A DNA stretch of 64,000 nt, taken from positions 2,914,001-2,978,000 of the forward strand of contig NZ_JQFA01000002.1 of the NCBI RefSeq assembly GCF_000763385.1, in the 5' to 3' direction. The DNA is from Leptolyngbya sp. KIOST-1. Its GTDB lineage: Bacteria > Cyanobacteriota > Cyanobacteriia > Phormidesmidales > Phormidesmidaceae. Below the pieces are notes generated by a model, which ran no database searches, was not told the origin of the DNA, and was given only the letters and a program-made list of their open reading frames with translations. The translations under genes and the position numbers were made by a program. Positions 15,514 to 24,252 of the stretch are shown piece after piece (the stretch's first letter is position 1; each line of letters starts with the position of its first letter).

Positions 15514-16839
15514 ATGGTCGGCATGTTAACCCAGGTCCAGAACCTGGCAGAGCGGGCAAAAGCCCTTGGGATCAAGTTTTTCTTAGTGTCTTACACCGAT
15601 TTGCTGGGGGGCACCCGGGCCAAACTGGTGCCCGCCTCGCAGATCGCCGGAGTGGAAAAAGACGGCGCGTTTTTTTGCTCCTTTGCCTCCAACCTGGGCC
15701 TAGGGCCTGAGGCGGCGGAGATCGCCGTGGTGCCCGACCCCGACTCGTTGATTCAGCTACCCTGGGAACCCACCGTGGGCTGGCTGGCCAGCGACGTGTA
15801 CTTTGAGGGGGAACCCTTCCCCGCTGCCCCGCGCATGGTGCTCAACCGGGTGCTGGACCAGGCGGCGGCCCTGGGCTACACCTACAAAACCGGGGTCGAG
15901 GCCGAGTTTTTCTTGCTCAGGCAAACCGAGCAGGGCTACGAGATCGCCGACCCCAAGGACACCGCCGATCGCCCCTGCTACGACCAGCTCAACCTGATGC
16001 GGCAGTTTGAGCTAATCTCAACGCTGGTCACCTACATGGAAGACCTGGGCTGGGGGCCATACCAGTGCGACCACGAAGACGCCAACGGCCAGTTTGAGCT
16101 GAACTGGACCTACTGCGATGCCAAGACCACGTGCGATCGCCATGTGTTCTTCAAATACATGGTCAAAACCCTGGCGGAGCAGCGGGGCTTTGTCGCCACC
16201 TTTATGCCCAAACCCTTCAGCCACATCACCGGCAACGGTGGCCACATCCACAACAGCCTGTGGCAGGGCGATACCAACGCCTTCGCCGAGGGGGCCGATG
16301 GGGGCGGGCTGTCTCCCCGGGGCTACCACTTCCTGGGCGGCGTGCTGGCCCACGGCCAGGGCCTCGCCGCCCTCTGCGCCCCCACCTGCAACTCCTACCG
16401 CCGCCTGGGGGCCAGCACCACCGCCAGCGGCAGCACCTGGAGCCCCCGCTACATCTCCTACGGCGGCAACAACCGCTCCCACCTGATCCGCATTCCCGAT
16501 ACGGGCCGGTTTGAGTGCCGCATGGTGGATGGGGCCGCCAACCTCTACCTGGCCACCGCTGGCATCCTCGCCGCCGGGCTGGAGGGGATGCAGCAGCAGA
16601 CCGACCCCGGCCAGCGCATCGACGAAAACCTGTTTGCCCGCGCCGACGAGTTCCCCGACCTGCAAACCCTGCCCCACAACCTCTACGAGGCGATGGAAGC
16701 CCTGAAGCAGGACAGCCTGCTGATGGAAACCCTAGGTGATCTGGGGGCCAAGACCTTTTTAGAAATGAAAACCAAGGAGTGGAATGCCTTCAACGCTCAG
16801 GTCACCGCCTGGGAGATGAACCAATACGTGAATATTTAG
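15514..16839 (+). CDS. Type III (GlnT-like) glutamate-amine ligase 3
   Basis: A 441-residue GS-family enzyme with all main blocks: 'GVEAEFFLL' (E129, E131), 'DHEDANGQFELNWTYCDAKTTCDRH' (186-210), 'GNGGHIHNSLW' (240-250), 'NSYRRLG', 'GGNNRSHLIRIPDTGRFECRMVDGAANLYL', and the ending 'AWEMNQYVNI'. It is clearly related to ligase 2 but distinct from it, while ligase 1 is more remote. It probably makes a gamma-glutamyl amide or glutamine. ATG 15514 has CCCGGAG upstream; an in-frame ATG at 15523 is possible. Downstream on the same strand are the iron alcohol dehydrogenase and an aldehyde dehydrogenase, which would suit oxidation of an amino-alcohol-derived chain (inference). Confidence 0.88.
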   Translation: MVGMLTQVQNLAERAKALGIKFFLVSYTDLLGGTRAKLVPASQIAGVEKDGAFFCSFASNLGLGPEAAEIAVVPDPDSLIQLPWEPTVGWLASDVYFEGEPFPAAPRMVLNRVLDQAAALGYTYKTGVEAEFFLLRQTEQGYEIADPKDTADRPCYDQLNLMRQFELISTLVTYMEDLGWGPYQCDHEDANGQFELNWTYCDAKTTCDRHVFFKYMVKTLAEQRGFVATFMPKPFSHITGNGGHIHNSLWQGDTNAFAEGADGGGLSPRGYHFLGGVLAHGQGLAALCAPTCNSYRRLGASTTASGSTWSPRYISYGGNNRSHLIRIPDTGRFECRMVDGAANLYLATAGILAAGLEGMQQQTDPGQRIDENLFARADEFPDLQTLPHNLYEAMEALKQDSLLMETLGDLGAKTFLEMKTKEWNAFNAQVTAWEMNQYVNI

Positions 16840-16848
16840 GAGATTCCG

Positions 16849-16872
16849 TAGGGGCAAACGGTTGTTTGCCCT
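16849..16872. repeat. GTAGGGGCAAAC...GTTTGCCC palindromic repeat
   Basis: GGGCAAAC and GTTTGCCC are separated by 4 nt and preceded by GTAG. This is the shape of the short palindromes with GTAGGGGC ends common in cyanobacterial intergenic DNA. It begins 10 bp after the stop of GS-like gene 3 and may act as its terminator hairpin. Confidence 0.6.
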
Positions 16873-16907
16873 GCGATAGGGATGATTGGCGGGTGGTTGA
16901 TATGGGT

Positions 16908-17187
16908 GGTGGGCAGTGCCCACCCTACAGTTGCTTAGACCAATTGCAGAGTAAGCCAATTGCAGAGAAGGACAGATTCATTAGTCGGACATAGGTTTAA
17001 ACCGATGATCGGTAACTCCTTTCCGTGAGGTGAAGGACGGCGGAACGTCCTTCTCGACGGGGGTCTGGGGCCAGCGAAATGGCCCCAGCAGCAGATCTGG
17101 CTTCAACCCCAAGATCTCATGAGCATGCAGGGTTTTAAGCCACTCAAAGACAGCGGTGCATTGCTTCGCGAATGCACCCTACGGTTC
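16908..17187 (+). repeat. Composite multi-hairpin element, left copy
   Basis: In order the element holds a GGTGGGCA-G-TGCCCACC palindrome (16908-16924), repeated CCAATTGCAGAG blocks, the palindrome GGTTTAAACC (16994-17003), hairpin GAAGGACG/CGTCCTTC (17032-17053), hairpin CTGGGGCCA/TGGCCCCAG (17065-17088) and hairpin GGTGCATT/AATGCACC (17155-17178), ending ACCCTACGGTT. The same modules in the same order occur inverted at 18416-18719. It fills the gap between GS-like gene 3 and the alcohol dehydrogenase. Confidence 0.85.
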
Positions 17188-17211
17188 CTCTTTTAAAGGG
17201 CGTAATTCTCG

Positions 17212-18393
17212 ATGACTTCCATCTACACCTACAACTTCCCCACCCGCATTCGCTTTGGGCCGGGGGCACGGCGTGAACTCGCCGCCGAACTCACCGCCCT
17301 CGGCATTCAGCGCGTGCTGATTATCACCGATAAGGATGTGGCGCAACTGCCCTGGTTTCCAGAGCTAGAAGCGGCCCTGGCGGATTTCGGAGCCGCCACC
17401 TTTAGCGGGGTTTGGGGCAACCCGGTGGTCTCCCAGGTCAATGCCGGGATTGAGGCCTGGAAAGCCAGCGGTGCCGACGGCATTGTGGCGGTGGGTGGCG
17501 GTGCGCCCATGGATGTGGCCAAGGCGATCGCCCTGATGGCCCACCACCCCGGCCACCTGTTCGACTACGAAGATGGGGCTAGCACCCGCCCCATCGACCA
17601 GCCGATTCCGCCCATCGTTGCCCTGCCCACCACCGCAGGTACCGGCAGCGAAGTGGGCCGCAGCACCGTAATCTCCGACGACGACACCCACGCGAAGAAG
17701 ATTATGTTTGACCCGCAGTTGTTGCCCAGGGTGGTGCTGGCCGACCCGGAACTGCTGCTGGGGCTGCCCGCAAAGATCACCGCTGCTACGGGGATGGATG
17801 CGCTAACCCACCTGGTTGAGGCGTTTTTGGCCCAGGGGTTCAATCCCCTCTGCGATGGCATTGCGCTGGAGGGCATTCATCTAGTGGCGCACAATTTGCA
17901 GGCTTGTGTGGACTTTGCCCAGCGGCTAAGGGAGGGGGAAGTCTTTGACGAGGCGACGGCGGCGGCGCACCTGGTGGCACGGGGGGGAATGCTGAATGCG
18001 TCGATGATGGGGGCGATCGCATTCCAAAAGGGCCTGGGTGTTACCCATTCCTGCGCCCACGCGCTCTCGACGGTCTACGACACCCACCACGGCCTGGCCA
18101 ATGGCATCATGCTGCCTGCGGCGATGCGGTTTAACCTGTCGGCGGAGCCGGAGCGGTTTTTGCGGATGGCCCGGGTGGTGCAGCCGGGGGCGACCGATGG
18201 GCAGGCGTTTGTGGATTGGATTGTGGGGCTATCGGCGGCGATTGGGATGCCGACTTCGCTGGGGGCGTTGGGGGTGACGCCCGACGGGCTGGGGCCACTG
18301 GTGGCGGTGGCGCTTAAGGATGGGTGTCATCCGCTGAATCCGAGACCGGTTACGGAGGAGGATTTCTACGCCATCTACCAGGATGCCTTTTGA
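17212..18393 (+). CDS. Iron-containing alcohol dehydrogenase
   Basis: A 393-residue group III (Fe-dependent) alcohol dehydrogenase. It has the nucleotide-binding 'VAVGGGAPMDVAKAIAL' (about 92-108) and 'PTTAGTGSEVGRSTVI' motifs. The metal site is visible: Asp and His in 'GMDALTHLVEAF' (about 192-203), His in 'KGLGVTHSCAHAL' and His in 'DTHHGLANG'. The family interconverts primary alcohols and aldehydes with NAD(P)H in the cytoplasm; the substrate is unknown. It lies between a GS-like ligase and an aldehyde dehydrogenase, so the two dehydrogenases may oxidise an alcohol to an acid in two steps (inference). The gene is bracketed by two inverted copies of a ~280-bp hairpin element. A TTTTAAAGGGCG stretch precedes the ATG. 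Confidence 0.93.
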   Translation: MTSIYTYNFPTRIRFGPGARRELAAELTALGIQRVLIITDKDVAQLPWFPELEAALADFGAATFSGVWGNPVVSQVNAGIEAWKASGADGIVAVGGGAPMDVAKAIALMAHHPGHLFDYEDGASTRPIDQPIPPIVALPTTAGTGSEVGRSTVISDDDTHAKKIMFDPQLLPRVVLADPELLLGLPAKITAATGMDALTHLVEAFLAQGFNPLCDGIALEGIHLVAHNLQACVDFAQRLREGEVFDEATAAAHLVARGGMLNASMMGAIAFQKGLGVTHSCAHALSTVYDTHHGLANGIMLPAAMRFNLSAEPERFLRMARVVQPGATDGQAFVDWIVGLSAAIGMPTSLGALGVTPDGLGPLVAVALKDGCHPLNPRPVTEEDFYAIYQDAF

Positions 18394-18415
18394 ACACTCG
18401 GTGCGTTTTCCCAGC

Positions 18416-18719
18416 CAACCGTAGGGTGCATCCGCGCAGTGATGCACCACTCACGTAAATCCTCCAAATTGCAAATCCTTTGATGTTGCGGCGCACATTT
18501 TGGGTCAGAAGCCAAACCTGCCGCTGGGGGCATTTCGCAGCCCCCAGACCCCCTCGACCAGGACGTTCCGTCGTCCTGGACCTCACGGAAAGGAGTTGCT
18601 GATCATCGGTTTAAACCTATGTTCTGCCAGGTGACCTGTCCTTCTCTGCATATGTTCTGCCAGGTGACCTGTCCTTCTCTGCAATTGATGTAGATCCCGT
18701 AGGGTGGGCAGTGCCCACC
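18416..18719 (-). repeat. Composite multi-hairpin element, right (inverted) copy
   Basis: This is the reverse-complement counterpart of 16908-17187. It contains hairpins GGTGCATC/GATGCACC (18425-18448), CTGGGGGC/GCCCCCAG (18524-18547), CCAGGACG/CGTCCTGG (18558-18579), the palindrome GGTTTAAACC (18608-18617), an ATTGCAGAG block and the GGTGGGCA-TGCCCACC palindrome (18703-18719). Loops and linkers match the left copy well, while several stems differ by paired changes. It occupies most of the 377-bp gap before the aldehyde dehydrogenase; I see no gene there. Confidence 0.85.
18618..18683. repeat. Perfect 33-bp tandem duplication inside the right element
   Basis: A 33-bp unit beginning TATGTTCTGCCAGGTGACC is repeated exactly twice (18618-18650, 18651-18683). 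The left element has only one matching segment, so the duplication is recent and specific to this copy. Confidence 0.9.
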
Positions 18720-18770
18720 ATCCACCCCGCGCCAAAACCGTCATCACCGACCTACTTCACTCCCCGCAAT

Positions 18771-20171
18771 ATGGCCGACCTACTCTCAATCATCAACCCC
18801 GCCACCGAGGCGCTGATCCAAGAACTTCCGGCAGACAACCCTGCTGCCGTTGCCGAAAAATATAACCAGGCGCGGGGGGCTCAGCCCGAGTGGGGAGCGC
18901 TGCCCTTGGCCGATCGCATCTCGCCCATCCTGCGGTTTCGGGACTTGCTGGTCGAGCGGGTGGATGCCCTGGCGGCTCTGCTGACCTCGGAAACTGGCAA
19001 GCCCATCACCCAGGCCCGCAATGAGATCTTGGCTCTACCGGGGCGGATCGATTTCTTCGTCGCCCACAGCGATCGCGTGCTAACCCCGGAGCCCGTCTAT
19101 GCCGAGCCCGCCCATGCCCTACCCGGCTGTGGTGCGCTGGAGGAGGTGATCACCCAAGAGCCCCTGGGGGTAGTCGCTAACATTTCGGCCTGGAACTACC
19201 CCTACTTTGTGGGGGGCAATGTGTTTGTTCCGGCACTGCTGATGGGCAATGCGGTGCTGTACAAACCGTCGGAGTTTGCCACGCTGACTGGGGGGGCGAT
19301 CGCCGCCCTACTCCACGAGTCCGGCATTCCCGAGGACATTTTCATCCCGGTGATCGGCTCGGGGATGACCGGCGCTGCCCTGCTGGAGCAGCCGATCGAT
19401 GGCGTGTTCTTCACCGGCTCCTACGCGACGGGGCAGAAGATCGCTGTGGCAGCAGCACTCAAACTGATCCGCCCCCAGCTAGAGCTGGGGGGCAAAGACC
19501 CGGCCTACGTATGTGCCGACGCCAATGTGGCCGTAGCGGCGGCGGGGCTGGCGGATGGCGCCTTCTACAACAACGGCCAGAGCTGCTGTGCGGTGGAGCG
19601 CATCTATGTCCACACCGATGTCTATGACGAGTTTCTGGAGGTGTTTCTGCAAACGGTGGAGGGGTTCAAGCTGGGCGACCCCACCGACCCCAACACCTAC
19701 CTTGGCCCGGTGAGCCGCAAACCACAGTTGGATGTCCTCGCTGATCAGGTAGCAGATGCCTTGGCTAAGGGCGCTACCCTACGCTGCGGCGGTAAAATCC
19801 TCAATCGCCCCGGCTGGTACTTTGCCCCCACGGTGCTCACCGAGGTCAACCACACCATGACCGTCATGCAGGAGGAAACCTTTGGCCCGGTGATCGGCAT
19901 TCAGCGGGTGGCCAGCGACGCCGAAGCCGTGGCTCTGATGCAGGACACGCCCTACGGGTTAACAGCGGCGGTGTACGGCACGGATCGGCAGCGGGCGGTG
20001 GACATTCTAAGCCAGCTCAAAACCGGCAGCGCCTACTGGAACTGCTGCGATCGCGTCAGCCCCCGCCTGCCCTGGAGCGGTCGCGGCCATTCGGGCCTGG
20101 GCACCACCCTCTCGCTGGCAGGGATCGCCACATTCTTGCAGCCCCGCGCCTGGCACCTGAGAGCGGGATAA
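18771..20171 (+). CDS. NAD(P)-dependent aldehyde dehydrogenase (betaine-aldehyde-dehydrogenase-like)
   Basis: About 466 residues from ATG 18771 ('MADLLSIINPATE', the usual family start); codons further upstream lie in the repeat element. It has the ALDH fold signatures 'VVANISAWNYPYFVGGNVFVPALLMGNAVLYKPSE', 'GVFFTGSYATGQKI', the general base Glu in 'LELGGKDPAYV', and the nucleophile Cys in 'NNGQSCCAVERIYVH'. The late motif 'MQEETFGPVIGI' is intact. It oxidises an aldehyde to a carboxylic acid in the cytoplasm; the substrate cannot be read. With the iron alcohol dehydrogenase and GS-like ligases it could form an amine or amino-alcohol breakdown route (inference). Confidence 0.93.
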   Translation: MADLLSIINPATEALIQELPADNPAAVAEKYNQARGAQPEWGALPLADRISPILRFRDLLVERVDALAALLTSETGKPITQARNEILALPGRIDFFVAHSDRVLTPEPVYAEPAHALPGCGALEEVITQEPLGVVANISAWNYPYFVGGNVFVPALLMGNAVLYKPSEFATLTGGAIAALLHESGIPEDIFIPVIGSGMTGAALLEQPIDGVFFTGSYATGQKIAVAAALKLIRPQLELGGKDPAYVCADANVAVAAAGLADGAFYNNGQSCCAVERIYVHTDVYDEFLEVFLQTVEGFKLGDPTDPNTYLGPVSRKPQLDVLADQVADALAKGATLRCGGKILNRPGWYFAPTVLTEVNHTMTVMQEETFGPVIGIQRVASDAEAVALMQDTPYGLTAAVYGTDRQRAVDILSQLKTGSAYWNCCDRVSPRLPWSGRGHSGLGTTLSLAGIATFLQPRAWHLRAG

Positions 20172-20267
20172 GGGTTCGGCCCTCGCCCTGCCATCGGGCG
20201 GCTATCCACCAAGGGGCAACCCTGGGGTTCCGTGGCACCATAAAGCCATCGCATTCAACCTTGCCCC

Positions 20268-20558
20268 ATGAGCTCCCCCGTACAGTCTTTTTACACCTGG
20301 TACAAGACCACCCTCGAAAATCCTAAGTACCGCTGGCTAATGGTGGGGGCAACCCTGCTGTACCTGCTCAGCCCTATCGATGTTCTGCCCGACTTTATCC
20401 CCATCCTGGGTCTGGTGGATGACGCCGTGGTGGCCTCTATGTTTGTGGGTGCCCTGTCGCAGATCGTGCTGGCAAGTTTGACCAGCAAACGGCAGTCGGG
20501 GCTGCGGCCTGATGCCCCCGACGCCGCCAACACCACTGTGGATGTGGATTTTAACTAG
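20268..20558 (+). CDS. YkvA/DUF1232 small membrane protein
   Basis: A 96-residue protein with the DUF1232 core 'YLLSPIDVLPDFIPILGLVDDAVV' (about 31-54), which contains one or two membrane helices. The family is widespread and without a firm function; in plants a relative (AtRMA-linked RING proteins) carries it as a membrane domain. The polar, acidic tail ('DAPDAANTTVDVDFN') is probably cytoplasmic. It stands alone between the aldehyde dehydrogenase and ftsH on the same strand. Confidence 0.88.
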   Translation: MSSPVQSFYTWYKTTLENPKYRWLMVGATLLYLLSPIDVLPDFIPILGLVDDAVVASMFVGALSQIVLASLTSKRQSGLRPDAPDAANTTVDVDFN

Positions 20559-20706
20559 CAGAGATGCCCTGGTGTTGGGTGACGGCTCGCAATTGGACTG
20601 GACAGTGCAACATCTGGGCAAGCCTGACTCACCCTACGCCGCAGGAAAGAGAGGCGATCGCCCCCCAAAATCCCCAAGCCAAAATTTAAAATTCAATACG
20701 TGACCT

Positions 20707-22578
20707 ATGCCTGTAAATAAAAACCCTCAGCCGCCGCGATCGCGCCAGATCGCCAACCTTGTCCTTTGGGCCGCCACCGGCCTCTTGCTGCTCAATATTG
20801 TCTTCTCGGGCTTCGGTAGCCAAACCGCCCGCGAACCCTACAGCATGTTCATCCACCGTGTCGATGAGCAGGAGGTGGTGCGGGCCTCGGTGGGCCAGAA
20901 TGAAATTCGCTACCAGGTCAAAGACCCCGCTACGGGCGAACCGGGCGATGTGTACACCACCACCCCAATCTTCGACCTGCAACTACCCCAGCGGCTCGAA
21001 GACAATGGTGTAGAATTTGCCGCCGTGCCGCCGCCCAAGGGCCAGTGGTTTGGTAGCCTACTGAGCTGGGTGATTCCGCCGCTGATTTTCATTGGCGTCT
21101 GGCGGTTCTTCTTGGCCCGTGGCGCGGGCGGTCCCCAGGGGGCGCTCTCCATCGGCAAGAGCAAGGCCAAGGTTTACGTGGAAGGCGACGCGGGCAAAAT
21201 CACCTTTGACGACGTGGCCGGTGTTGAAGAAGCCAAGACTGAACTGGTGGAAGTCGTGGACTTCCTCAAAACCCCCAAGCGCTTCACCGACCTGGGGGCC
21301 AAAATTCCCAAGGGCGTGCTGCTGGTGGGGCCGCCGGGAACGGGTAAAACCCTGATGGCCAAGGCCGTGGCGGGGGAGGCCGGGGTACCCTTCTTCAGCA
21401 TTTCCGGTTCTGAGTTTGTGGAATTGTTCGTGGGCGTCGGCTCTTCCCGGGTGCGCGACCTGTTCGAGCAGGCCAAGAAACAGTCCCCCTGTATCGTCTT
21501 TATTGACGAGCTGGATGCGATCGGTAAATCCCGCTCCAGCAGCGGCTTCTACGGCGGCAACGACGAGCGTGAGCAGACCCTCAACCAGCTGCTCACCGAA
21601 ATGGACGGCTTTGAGGCGGGCGACACCACGGTAATTGTGCTGGCCGCCACCAACCGCCCCGAAACCCTTGACCCCGCCCTGCTGCGCCCCGGTCGCTTCG
21701 ATCGCCAAGTGCTCGTCGATCGCCCCGACCTCAAGGGCCGCGAGGCCATCCTCAACATCCACGCCAAGGATGTGAAGCTGGCCGATACAGTGGATCTGAA
21801 GGCGATCGCCACCCGCACCCCCGGCTTTGCTGGGGCCGACCTGGCCAACCTGGTCAACGAAGCCGCCCTGCTGGCCGCCCGCCGCAACAGCACCGTGGTG
21901 GAGCAGGAAGACTTTGCCGAGGCGATCGAGCGGGTGGTCGCCGGTCTAGAGAAAAAGAGCCGCGTGCTCAGCGACAAAGAGAAGAAAATCGTCGCCTACC
22001 ACGAAGTCGGCCACGCCCTGGTGGGAGCGATGATGCCCGGCACCGACGAGGTCGAAAAAATCTCCATCGTGCCGCGCGGTATGGCCGCCCTGGGCTACAC
22101 CCTGCAACTGCCCACCGAAGACCGCTTTCTGCGGGACGAGGCGGAACTGAAGGGGCAGATCGCCACCCTGCTGGGCGGGCGATCCGCCGAGGAGATCATC
22201 TTCGGCAGCATCACCACTGGTGCTTCTAACGATCTCCAGCGGGCCACTGATATGGCCGAGCAAATGGTCACCACCTATGGCATGAGCCAGGTGCTCGGCC
22301 CCCTGGCCTACGATCGCGCCCAGCGCAACGCCTTCCTTGAGAACGGCATGGGCAACGCCCGCCGCCCGATCAGCGAAGAGACGGCCAAGGCGATCGATGA
22401 AGAGGTGAAGGCGATCGTGGAAGAAGGCCACCAGCGCGCCCTCGACATTCTCAAGCAAAACCGCGAACTGCTGGAAACCCTGGCCCAGCAGCTGCTAGAG
22501 GCCGAGGTGATCGAAGGCCCGCCCCTGCGCGAACAACTCAAGCAGGTGCAGGATCCCCAAGCGGTGGCTAACGCCTAG
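20707..22578 (+). CDS. ftsH: ATP-dependent zinc metalloprotease FtsH
   Basis: A 623-residue membrane AAA protease. Two transmembrane helices (about 16-34 and 115-136) flank a short lumenal/periplasmic domain. The AAA module has Walker A 'GPPGTGKT' (208-215), Walker B '[11 protein letters not shown]' (263-273), the second region of homology '[20 protein letters not shown]', and pore residues '[12 protein letters not shown]'. The zinc protease site is 'HEVGH' (432-436). FtsH hexamers remove damaged membrane proteins; in cyanobacteria they drive D1 turnover in photosystem II repair and control iron and stress responses. Cyanobacteria have about four paralogues; which one this is needs a tree. 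A T/A-rich stretch (AAAATTTAAAATTC) precedes the gene. Confidence 0.97.
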   Translation: MPVNKNPQPPRSRQIANLVLWAATGLLLLNIVFSGFGSQTAREPYSMFIHRVDEQEVVRASVGQNEIRYQVKDPATGEPGDVYTTTPIFDLQLPQRLEDNGVEFAAVPPPKGQWFGSLLSWVIPPLIFIGVWRFFLARGAGGPQGALSIGKSKAKVYVEGDAGKITFDDVAGVEEAKTELVEVVDFLKTPKRFTDLGAKIPKGVLLVGPPGTGKTLMAKAVAGEAGVPFFSISGSEFVELFVGVGSSRVRDLFEQAKKQSPCIVFIDELDAIGKSRSSSGFYGGNDEREQTLNQLLTEMDGFEAGDTTVIVLAATNRPETLDPALLRPGRFDRQVLVDRPDLKGREAILNIHAKDVKLADTVDLKAIATRTPGFAGADLANLVNEAALLAARRNSTVVEQEDFAEAIERVVAGLEKKSRVLSDKEKKIVAYHEVGHALVGAMMPGTDEVEKISIVPRGMAALGYTLQLPTEDRFLRDEAELKGQIATLLGGRSAEEIIFGSITTGASNDLQRATDMAEQMVTTYGMSQVLGPLAYDRAQRNAFLENGMGNARRPISEETAKAIDEEVKAIVEEGHQRALDILKQNRELLETLAQQLLEAEVIEGPPLREQLKQVQDPQAVANA

Positions 22579-22586
22579 CCATAGGT

Positions 22587-22672
22587 CTACGAAAACTGCC
22601 CCAGCACATCTTGAATGAGCTGGGGCGAGACCCGAAAGAAAGTAGCGGCGATGTGTCCGAAACAACAGTCAC
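22587..22672 (-). pseudogene. Collapsed DUF3368/PIN-type toxin gene
   Basis: A GTG at 22670-22672 overlaps the stop of the UPF0175 gene (GTGA), the usual coupling of this toxin-antitoxin pair. It starts 'TVVSDTSPLL', the signature N-terminus of DUF3368 PIN-domain toxins. After about 11 codons the reading jumps frame, and the remaining bases encode 'ATFFRVSPQLIQDVLGQFS' and stop, which resembles the family's C-terminus. So an internal deletion of over 100 codons has fused both ends out of frame. The toxin cannot be active. Confidence 0.65.
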
Positions 22673-22935
22673 TGTTGCTGCGTTACCTGCTGAATTGTTT
22701 GTAGATCCTGGTTGAAGTCAGCCAAAGTGTAGTGTAAGTAAGCGCGATGCTGCTTGAGGAAGCCATCCACCTCAAAGCGATTGAGGTGCAAAATATGCCC
22801 AACTTCTGCAGCCGTCAACTGTTGAGTATTGTAGGCATCAACTACAAAAGCTTCTAAAACGCGGCGCGATAGATAGTCCAGATTTAGGTCTAGCCGCTGG
22901 ACAAACTCGTCAGGCAAGTCAACGGTGATTTGCAT
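22669..22935 (-). CDS. UPF0175 family antitoxin-like protein (orphaned)
   Basis: About 88 residues from ATG 22935 ('MQITVDLPDEFVQRL'). It matches the UPF0175 pattern of an N-terminal strand, then a helix-turn-helix-like 'LTAAEVGHILHLNRFEVDGFLKQHRAYLHYTLADFNQDLQTI'. These proteins are usually DNA-binding antitoxins encoded just before a DUF3368 PIN-domain ribonuclease. Here only the first and last few codons of that toxin remain downstream (22587-22672), so the antitoxin is orphaned. The in-frame codons upstream of 22935 are less likely to be used. It is convergent with ftsH. Confidence 0.75.
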   Translation of the reverse strand: MQITVDLPDEFVQRLDLNLDYLSRRVLEAFVVDAYNTQQLTAAEVGHILHLNRFEVDGFLKQHRAYLHYTLADFNQDLQTIQQVTQQQ

Positions 22936-23186
22936 AAATTGAACCCCAGGGCCGCGCAACTCACTGAACCAGCCGCGTGGGAGGCGACATCTTGAACTAA
23001 GCTCGTTCCTATTCCTATGGTACAGAGCAAAGCGGTCTTTCCGTTTGGGAAGGCGCTATTCCCCACACTTTAGCCCTCACTTTAGTTCAATTGGCAGCCC
23101 TGAAAACTGGCCCAAACCAGGTCTTCGCCGCTGCATGCCCTCTGCTACAGTATTGATTGCTTCGATCTCTAATCCTGCTGAAACCT

Positions 23187-24239
23187 GTGGTTGCCGTTAA
23201 CGACATCTACCTGCTGCGCAACATCTGGTACCACGCCATGCCCAGCCGCGAGCTGAAGCGAGGCAAGATGGTGGCCAAAACCCTGCTCAACGAGCCGATT
23301 CTGTTTGGCCGCACAGACCAGGGCAAAGCCTTTGCCATCCGCGATATCTGCCCCCACCGGGCGGTACCCCTGAGCTGCGGTCGCTTCGACGGCACCGAGG
23401 TCGAGTGCTGCTACCACGGCTGGCGGTTCAACGAAAATGGCAAGTGCACCGAAATTCCCTCCCTGATGCCCGAGCAGCAGATGGATCTGAGCCGCTTTGA
23501 CGTGCGGAAGTACGAGGTTAAAGAAGTCCAGGGCAACCTGTGGGTCTATATGGCCGACCCAGCCAACCCGCACCCCCCCCGCTTCGACGTGCCCCGCGTG
23601 CCGGGCTTTGGCGACGACGTGCGGCCTCAGGTCACCTACACCATGCGCTTTCCCTGCTACATCGACCACGCCGTGGTGGGACTCATGGATCCGGCCCATT
23701 CACCCTTTGTCCATCGCTCCTGGTGGTGGCGCGGGGCCACCCTCAGCGATGAAATTAAATGGTTTGACCCTTCTACCTACGGCTTCACCATGCGCAAGCA
23801 CCGCATGGGCGAAAACATGGGCTACGGCTACTGGCTGATTGGCGGCGTGCCCGACAACGAAATCATCTTTTACCTGCCCGGTGTGCGCACCGAGGAAACC
23901 ACCACCGCCAAGCACCGGGTAGTGAACCTGACCACCGTCACCCCCCTCACCGACGACCAGACCGACGTCACCTTTGAGCTGTACTGGGATTTGCCCTGGG
24001 GCGCTCTGCTCAAGCCCATTCTGCCGACCCTGATTCGCTCTTTCCTAGGCCAGGATCGCGATGTGGTGATCAAACAGCAGGAAGGTCTCAAGCACGAGAC
24101 GGTGCTGCGGCTGATCAAAGACTCTGACGTTCTGGCCCGCTGGTACTACCAGCTCAAAAAGGAGTACCAGCGCTCCCAGGCCGAAGACCGCGAGTTTGTC
24201 ACCCCGGTCAAAACTCAGCTGCTGAAGTGGCGCGCTTAG
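23187..24239 (+). CDS. Rieske-type non-heme iron oxygenase
   Basis: About 350 residues. The N-terminal Rieske [2Fe-2S] centre is complete: C-x-H in 'ICPHRAVPL' and C-x2-H in 'VECCYHGWRF'. The catalytic mononuclear iron site D-x2-H-x4-H appears in 'MDPAHSPFVH'. This is the alpha-subunit plan of ring-hydroxylating and O- or N-demethylating oxygenases, including pheophorbide/chlorophyllide-type relatives in phototrophs. There is no C-terminal membrane anchor, which argues against PaO/CAO-type plastid enzymes. The substrate is unknown and no ferredoxin or reductase gene is adjacent. The start is uncertain: GTG 23187 is used here and TTG 23157 would add ten residues; a TACAGTAT box about 40 bp upstream favours the shorter form. 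Confidence 0.88.
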   Translation: MVAVNDIYLLRNIWYHAMPSRELKRGKMVAKTLLNEPILFGRTDQGKAFAIRDICPHRAVPLSCGRFDGTEVECCYHGWRFNENGKCTEIPSLMPEQQMDLSRFDVRKYEVKEVQGNLWVYMADPANPHPPRFDVPRVPGFGDDVRPQVTYTMRFPCYIDHAVVGLMDPAHSPFVHRSWWWRGATLSDEIKWFDPSTYGFTMRKHRMGENMGYGYWLIGGVPDNEIIFYLPGVRTEETTTAKHRVVNLTTVTPLTDDQTDVTFELYWDLPWGALLKPILPTLIRSFLGQDRDVVIKQQEGLKHETVLRLIKDSDVLARWYYQLKKEYQRSQAEDREFVTPVKTQLLKWRA

Positions 24240-24252
24240 CAGGCCGATACCG

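Noticed and set aside
22598-22626. GCCCCAGC/GCTGGGGC hairpin after ftsH as a terminator
   Set aside because: Eight base pairs with a 13-nt loop and no T-run; the DNA is better explained as the residual toxin C-terminus.
23187-24239. Pheophorbide a oxygenase or chlorophyllide a oxygenase identity for the Rieske protein
   Set aside because: The protein ends soon after the catalytic domain without the C-terminal membrane helices and CxxC motif typical of the plastid PaO group.
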